This document shows, piece by piece, positions 58,941-64,000 of a stretch of DNA of 64,000 bases; positions within the stretch are counted from its first letter, which is position 1; the number at the start of each line of letters is the position of its first letter. The notes under the pieces were generated by a model. It was not told the origin of the DNA, made no database searches, and worked only from the letters and a program-made list of their open reading frames with translations. The position numbers and the translations under genes were made by a program. Source of the stretch: Pseudoneurospora amorphoporcata (Eukaryota > Ascomycota > Sordariomycetes > Sordariales > Sordariaceae); NCBI GenBank assembly GCA_033297205.1, contig MU859078.1, positions 1-64,000 on the forward strand. The letters run 5' to 3'.

Positions 58941-60449
58941 CCTCTTTTCGACACATTCTACTGACAAAATCTCACACTCGGAACATTGCTGATTCCGATA
59001 CCAAAGGGACTCACTCACTGGTGCCATCCATCCCAGGATCGTCACTTTGCCCCTTTGCGAATGGAGGAGACAACCCAATCAGAAGCCTGAATTGGGCTCG
59101 CCCTGTCAGGCCGCTATAGTCGTGCAGTAGTCTTCCGCTGTTTAGCTTCCTGCGCACATGGCCAAAGAGGAGCCGGAAACGAGTGTGGGAGCATTTAGCA
59201 TTGGCCCTTTTCGTTTCTTGAACTGGTCGTCAAGGGCACCTTGGAACTCCTTATAGGCTCGTGAACTCTTGCAATCGATGACGGCTTCTGGGACAAACGA
59301 CACAGAAAGGGAAAACCCCTCACTTGTCGTTCCGTTCCCGCAGTTCTGGATCCAAATCGATCCCTTGCTTGACTGACGACCATCGACTTTTTTGGGCGCC
59401 CAGTCGACGGGTCGTCTTATCTGGAGGCGGGAGGGATTGCAGAATCATGCCGCAACACTCCCTGGCTTCCCGCCATTGGGCCAAATTGACGAACACTATT
59501 TACATAGATCTTCCGGTACACGACGCAGCAGTTCTGCATCGTCTTGCAGCTTTTGACCAATCCCATCATTGGCCTGTTCCGTCTTATACCAATCCGAGTG
59601 GAGTGGAGGCTCGTTGATATTCAAACAAGTCTTACTCTTCTCGGGCCCGGACATGTCTGGCATGAGGTAACCGTCAGGTGTGTCTAGGAACACTCTATCC
59701 TCTCGGCTCTTCCAACCATCGGTCGCGGCTTGACTGACTGTTGTGTTGCTTGGTATGTGAGTTGAAGCCATCAATTTCCTATTTCTCTCTCACCGGCCTT
59801 CTGGTTTTGTGCTCCCTCATCTAGGGTTGAGACCGCCCCAAGTCAAGTCACATCACCCGTTCATCTCATTTCATCGAGGGGGGTTTTATCGTGCTGGCCG
59901 GGTACCTATGAGTCTCTTCTCGCTTGTCATATCAAACTACTCTCCACTCTTTTCCACCCTCATCCTTGCCGCCGTCATCTTGTTTTCCTTTGCCCTTTTT
60001 GCAACCAAGTTCCGTTATCGGTTGCAATTTTAATATTATCTCTATACCCACTCGGGTCCTGCCGTTCACTTGCTGCCGGCTGTGGTTGCTCAACACCTAC
60101 GTATTGCACACGACCGGCTCGCCGTTAGCTAGGGGATCACGCGTTGGTCTCCCGTGGACCAAGTCCCATGTCATTGTCCGTGTTGGTGTGCTGATGTCAG
60201 GAGCTCACTGGCAAAGACGGACCTGGAAGCCAACCCAACAACAGATTGTGTGTGAAATCAAACAAGAAGAGGCCCGGAGAAGAGCCCAAGACGATCTATC
60301 TGATCGGGTTGTTATTACACAGGCGTGGATCACTCAGGGGAGACCGGGGATTTCCGAATTGCGCAGTGGAGGAACAGGGACGTCGAGTACCCACAAAGGC
60401 CGGGATTCGAGAGCAACAGCGTCGAACGGCGCGGGTCCAGTTTCGCAAC

Positions 60450-63400
60450 ATGACATCGTCCAGTTCGGGGGAACAGGGCCTTGCCCCTGGGGCTGCTTCC
60501 ACATTTCACTCCACAGTGGACTTGTTCAGCGCACAGCCCACAAGCACACCCGGACGCACACAATTAGTACGCATCTCTGGGAACAGAAAGAGGAGCACGG
60601 ACAGCGCCGGAACTCGAACTCCTGGGGGAAAGAACCATCACTCCACCGTCATCACCTTCAACTTCAACACCAACCAGCTACTCGGGCCTGGATCCAACCT
60701 TGACACTTGCAACACCACGGCAACTGCTGCTCCCCGTAACATCACCACCACCATCACCACCGGTCGCCTAGCAACCGGCAACGGCAGTGACAAGCTCAAC
60801 GTCGGCATTTGGCAGGCTGTTGACTATGAGAGCAACGTCCATCACACACACCGTCAGCACCACAATTCCTCCAAACTTCCCGCTTTTCGCTTCGCCGACC
60901 TGAAAAAGGACGCATCGCTTTTCCCTCCTTCGCTGCCGCCCCTGCAGCCCATCCACATCCCGCCTTCACCTAGTAATAAGAAGTCTGGACGGGGCCCAGT
61001 CTCGTCGACAGCTGGAGACCCTGCGCAATTACCTCTTAACCCAAAGCTAGCCGCAACTGCCAGTCCACCACAATTTAACCAGCAGCAACAACAAAAGCAA
61101 CCCCAACCGACTAGCCCATTTAATCATAATCTCGTCAACCGCCCACAGCTTCTACTTTCTGCTGAAGAACGATCGCCCTCGACTAGTACTGCTGCAGCAA
61201 CACCGCCAAGACAAACCCACAAGCGATTACAAGACTCTTGTGCCTCGACGTTCCAGCCCTTTTCGCCAACAGCACCGGTCTCGTCTATTGGCTCAAAACG
61301 CCCAGCCTCTTCCGTCTGCGATAGCCAAAGTGCCGCCAGGGGCCCGTATGCTTCGAGACACCGGTCTGCATCCATCGTGACACCTCTTGGAAAACGTCGC
61401 CAAACGACCTCGATCGGACTTTTACCTTGCATCGATACTGCGCAGGGCCCACGCGAACCGGTACCGCCCGCGACCACCAAGTCGAGCAAGATTAATGAAA
61501 AGAGGAGATCCCGCCCGCCAGCCTCTTCTTCCAAACCCGCCATTGTCCTGAGTGCCTCCGGTCCCGGCTCCGGAGGGCAAGCAGCAAATACCTCCCTGAC
61601 CCAGACATTACGCTCCTCGACATCTCGCGATAACCTGCCGTTTGACTACAACTGCAATCCCGGGCGCACTGTGGGCGATACAAACGAGGGGGACATGTCG
61701 AACTCAACCCAGAGAGACCGCGCTTTGAGGGCCCTGGAGGGCAGACGGGATGACGATATGTCGCGGATGACACCACCAGATTCAGCTACTGCGGCTTCCG
61801 ACAATGAAAATACGGCCGAGATCTTTATGAATATTGCCCGCGAGGATCCAGCGCCGCGGCCGGCGCAAACCCGGACTGAGGATCAGAGCGCAATTGTAAG
61901 TCGCTTTATCTGGGGTGGTGTTTGCTATTCGTCTGCGGAATTTGCGCGGTAGCTTATTGGCTAACTGGCGGACAGTCACGCATAAACCGAACCTCGTCCC
62001 ATCGCCGACCACTATCTTCAGCGATACCATCCTATCAGACGTCATCACCGCCCCAGGTGTCTTCTCGCCGACTTTCCGATTCCCGCGACACAAGCTCGTC
62101 CAGAAGCCGGCTACTTTCAGACCCACGAACAACACGAGAACCGAATTTTCAAGGTATCACGAGTCGCCTGAATACCAACATACCGCAGGAGGATCTTGGT
62201 CGCTCCCAGTCTGTTCGAACGTCCCTTAGACAGAATCCACCAACGCCCCGGCAGATAGCGTTTCAGGATGCTTATGAGGCGGGCGCCGGACTTTCTCGAA
62301 GGTCATCAATCGCAGAGATCTCATCCGTTGGGAGGAATCAGCACTATCGGAATTCGAACCTTGCCGTTGGCGGCCGTATTTACAACTCCTCACCATTGGT
62401 TCCCCGGGCTCCTGAGCCGCAAAGACTGGAACCACCTCAGAACGTGGAGACAAATCAAGGCGCCGAAGGGACGGATTCATCAGCATCGACCGCGGACCCC
62501 TCTACTGTCTGGGATGAGCTGGACGACCTAAAGTCTCGCATTCATAGGTTGGAGTTGACGGGGAAGAAGCCGCCGTCGGGGGCAGGAAATTCCAGGAGTT
62601 CAGAGGAGCGTCCCCCTACGGCGACGACCAATGCTACAACCATGTCTGCGTCGCCGAAGCGCGGATCGGGAGGAACTACTGTCAACCACGGAGAGACGGC
62701 TAGTAATGCGTCATCACGAGAAACACAGCCCATTCTTTTATCAGCCCTATCAAAGACAAAAGGCCTGATCAGTGTCGAAGTCTTCAATGCCATTGAGTCG
62801 GCAGCAAATGATGCCTTGGCTTTGACCTCCATGATTGGTGCTGCCGGACAGCCGGGACCGATATCGAGTGGCGCGAGTGTTGTTGGGGGCTATGGCAGTG
62901 GTGTCACGGATCGACAGCTCCGAAGGAAAGCGGATAGTATCTGCAGGAGCTTGACTGAGTTGTGCATTGCATTGACGGATGAAGCTAACCAGTCCAAGCC
63001 GGCTCAAACCGCAGCTCCCAGCCGCGAGACTGAAAAGGCCATAACACCGACAACAGCGATCAAATTCACAGGCATCATGGGCCCGCGACGATCGAGCATC
63101 ATTACAGAAACAGCATTGCCTCAACCGAGCGCTACTAGTCCTAGGGCTCCAACGACAATGGAACAGCGAAGGATATCACTCTTGGCTGCGAGTGCTATAC
63201 CGAGTCCCAGGAATTCAGCTATGCCAGCTACCCCAGTTGACTTTGGTACACCCGGGCGAAAGTCGTCATTGCTATTGGCTAGGAACCGTCGAGTTGCGGT
63301 AGAGGAACCAGAGGAGCAACTTGCCGGCAGAAGGTCATCGTTGCTTTTGAGGAGCCGGAGAGTAGGACAAGAGGAACAAGAAGAGATGCAACAAGCGGAG

Positions 63401-63937
63401 GGTCGTAAAACGTCGCTGCTGCTCCGTTCACGAAAAGTCTTTAACGAAGAGGACGAGGACCGGTATCGCACCCCGTCCAGGGCCATAACAGAGGTCAATG
63501 GACTGCGAGGTGCTCCACGTGAATTCACCGGCCAAACTTCGTCTCCTCCCGACAACACTCCTCTTGGCTCATCGGCTTTGCCTCGCAGGCGATTGGTCCC
63601 TACCTCGATAAGTTCTCGGTTGAGTGCTCCTACTGCCCCAGTAATACAGCCATCGGCCAGCCGTCGATATCTCGACAGGACAGCAGGCGGAGAGCGGGAG
63701 ACCATTGTTGCCAGCAGCTACGCGGAAAGACTTGCGGAGGAGAGGGCGCAGCGCCAGCTGTCGCTGGGTCAGGCGGCGATGCTCAATAATCGGACTGGTA
63801 GTATCAGCCGACGGACGCGTGACTCGGGGATACCCAGCGTCTCCACGTCGAACTTGCAACAGCAGCAACAGCAGCAATATCAACAACAACAACAACAACA
63901 ACAAGCCAGCGCGCAGCAGGTTGGCGGATACAGATGA
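60450..63937 (+). CDS. Large disordered protein with conserved WDELDDLKSRI segment and basic-Ser-Leu repeats
   Basis: Two exons, 60450-61895 and 61976-63937, giving 1,135 residues. Almost all is low-complexity and Ser/Thr/Pro/Gln-rich, as in scaffold or cytoskeleton-associated proteins. Near 660-680 is a short predicted coiled coil (VWDELDDLKSRIHRLELTGK). Around 760-840 lies an Ala/Leu-rich helical stretch (SVEVFNAIESAANDALALTS, SICRSLTELCIALTDE) that may be the folded core. At about 906-972 three repeats follow, GRKSSLLLARNRRV, GRRSSLLLRSRRV and GRKTSLLLRSRKV. The C-terminus has Gln runs (63857-63903). I do not recognise a named family. ATG 60450 is the first ATG in frame; the open frame upstream has none. 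The promoter is the 6.6-kb gap. Confidence 0.85.
63247..63444 (+). repeat. Three coding repeats, GR(K/R)(S/T)SLLL type
   Basis: Three consecutive units of about 18-24 codons share the pattern Gly-Arg-Lys/Arg-Ser/Thr-Ser-Leu-Leu-Leu followed by Arg-rich sequence and an acidic spacer. Confidence 0.8.
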
Positions 63938-64000
63938 GGATAAAGAGAAGTTGAGGAGTTCAGGAGCAAGGAGGAGAAGGAGAAATTGATGTGGCAGTGG

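Larger units (their letters stand above)
53844..60449. other. 6.6-kb divergent intergenic region
   Basis: Between the phosphatase gene (-) and the last gene (+). It contains a 13-A run at about 53986-53998, a 10-bp perfect hairpin at 58911-58940, and overlapping ORFs near 57301-57956 listed separately. No recognised gene. Most is probably promoter, long leaders or untranslated RNA. Confidence 0.55.

Noticed and set aside
60246..60449. 68-codon upstream extension of the last gene
   Set aside because: It starts with TTG and has no ATG in frame before 60450.
1..64000. CRISPR arrays, dispersed 5S rRNA genes, viral or toxin genes
   Set aside because: No regular spacer repeats, no recognised 5S sequence and no such proteins were seen on either strand.

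Overview
The window looks like nuclear DNA of a filamentous ascomycete, most probably Neurospora or a very close Sordariales relative. Genes carry short 50-210 bp GT..AG introns with CTRAC-like branch sites and C/G-ending codons. Upstream regions are long and rich in microsatellites and A-tracts. The left edge is TA-rich DNA of the kind left by repeat-induced point mutation (RIP). A PKA catalytic-subunit gene and a phospholipase C gene lie about 10 kb apart; from memory, unchecked, pkac-1 and plc-1 are close neighbours in N. crassa.

Layout: 1-1430 is TA-rich RIP-like DNA holding a 750-bp element with 78-bp terminal inverted repeats. Fifteen protein genes follow: vacuolar amino-acid transporter (+, 2726-5229); PKA catalytic subunit (-, 6373-8120); L-type lectin cargo receptor (-, 10299-11491); NSRP1-like splicing protein (+, 12444-13757); Tim13 (-, 14335-14732); phospholipase C (-, 15484-17747); mitochondrial DEAD-box helicase Mrh4 (-, 18527-20395); a 1,410-residue protein with an N-terminal glycogen-binding domain, a huge acidic disordered region and a C-terminal membrane segment (-, 21041-25462); Iwr1 (+, 28368-29838); F-box/LRR protein with a CaaX tail (-, 30838-33114); PAS kinase (+, about 38642-42861); triple-KH RNA-binding protein (+, 46081-47304); Hut1-type nucleotide-sugar transporter (+, 48745-50192); dual-specificity MAPK phosphatase (-, 51414-53843); and a disordered protein with repeated basic-Ser-Leu motifs (+, 60450-63937). 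Exon sums of the spliced models were checked to be multiples of three.

Signalling genes are over-represented: PKA, PLC, PAS kinase, MAPK phosphatase and a CaaX F-box protein. Several sit beside unusually long gene-free stretches (33.1-38.6 kb, 42.9-46.1 kb, 53.8-60.4 kb), probably regulatory and leader sequence. No rRNA, tRNA, CRISPR, virus or toxin gene was found. Strongest leads: the putative membrane tether for glycogen with an intron that could switch its anchor on or off, an array of PKA-type sites in the last gene, the CaaX F-box protein, the 28-nt terminal exon of the PKA gene, and three inverted-repeat structures, two of them MITE-like.
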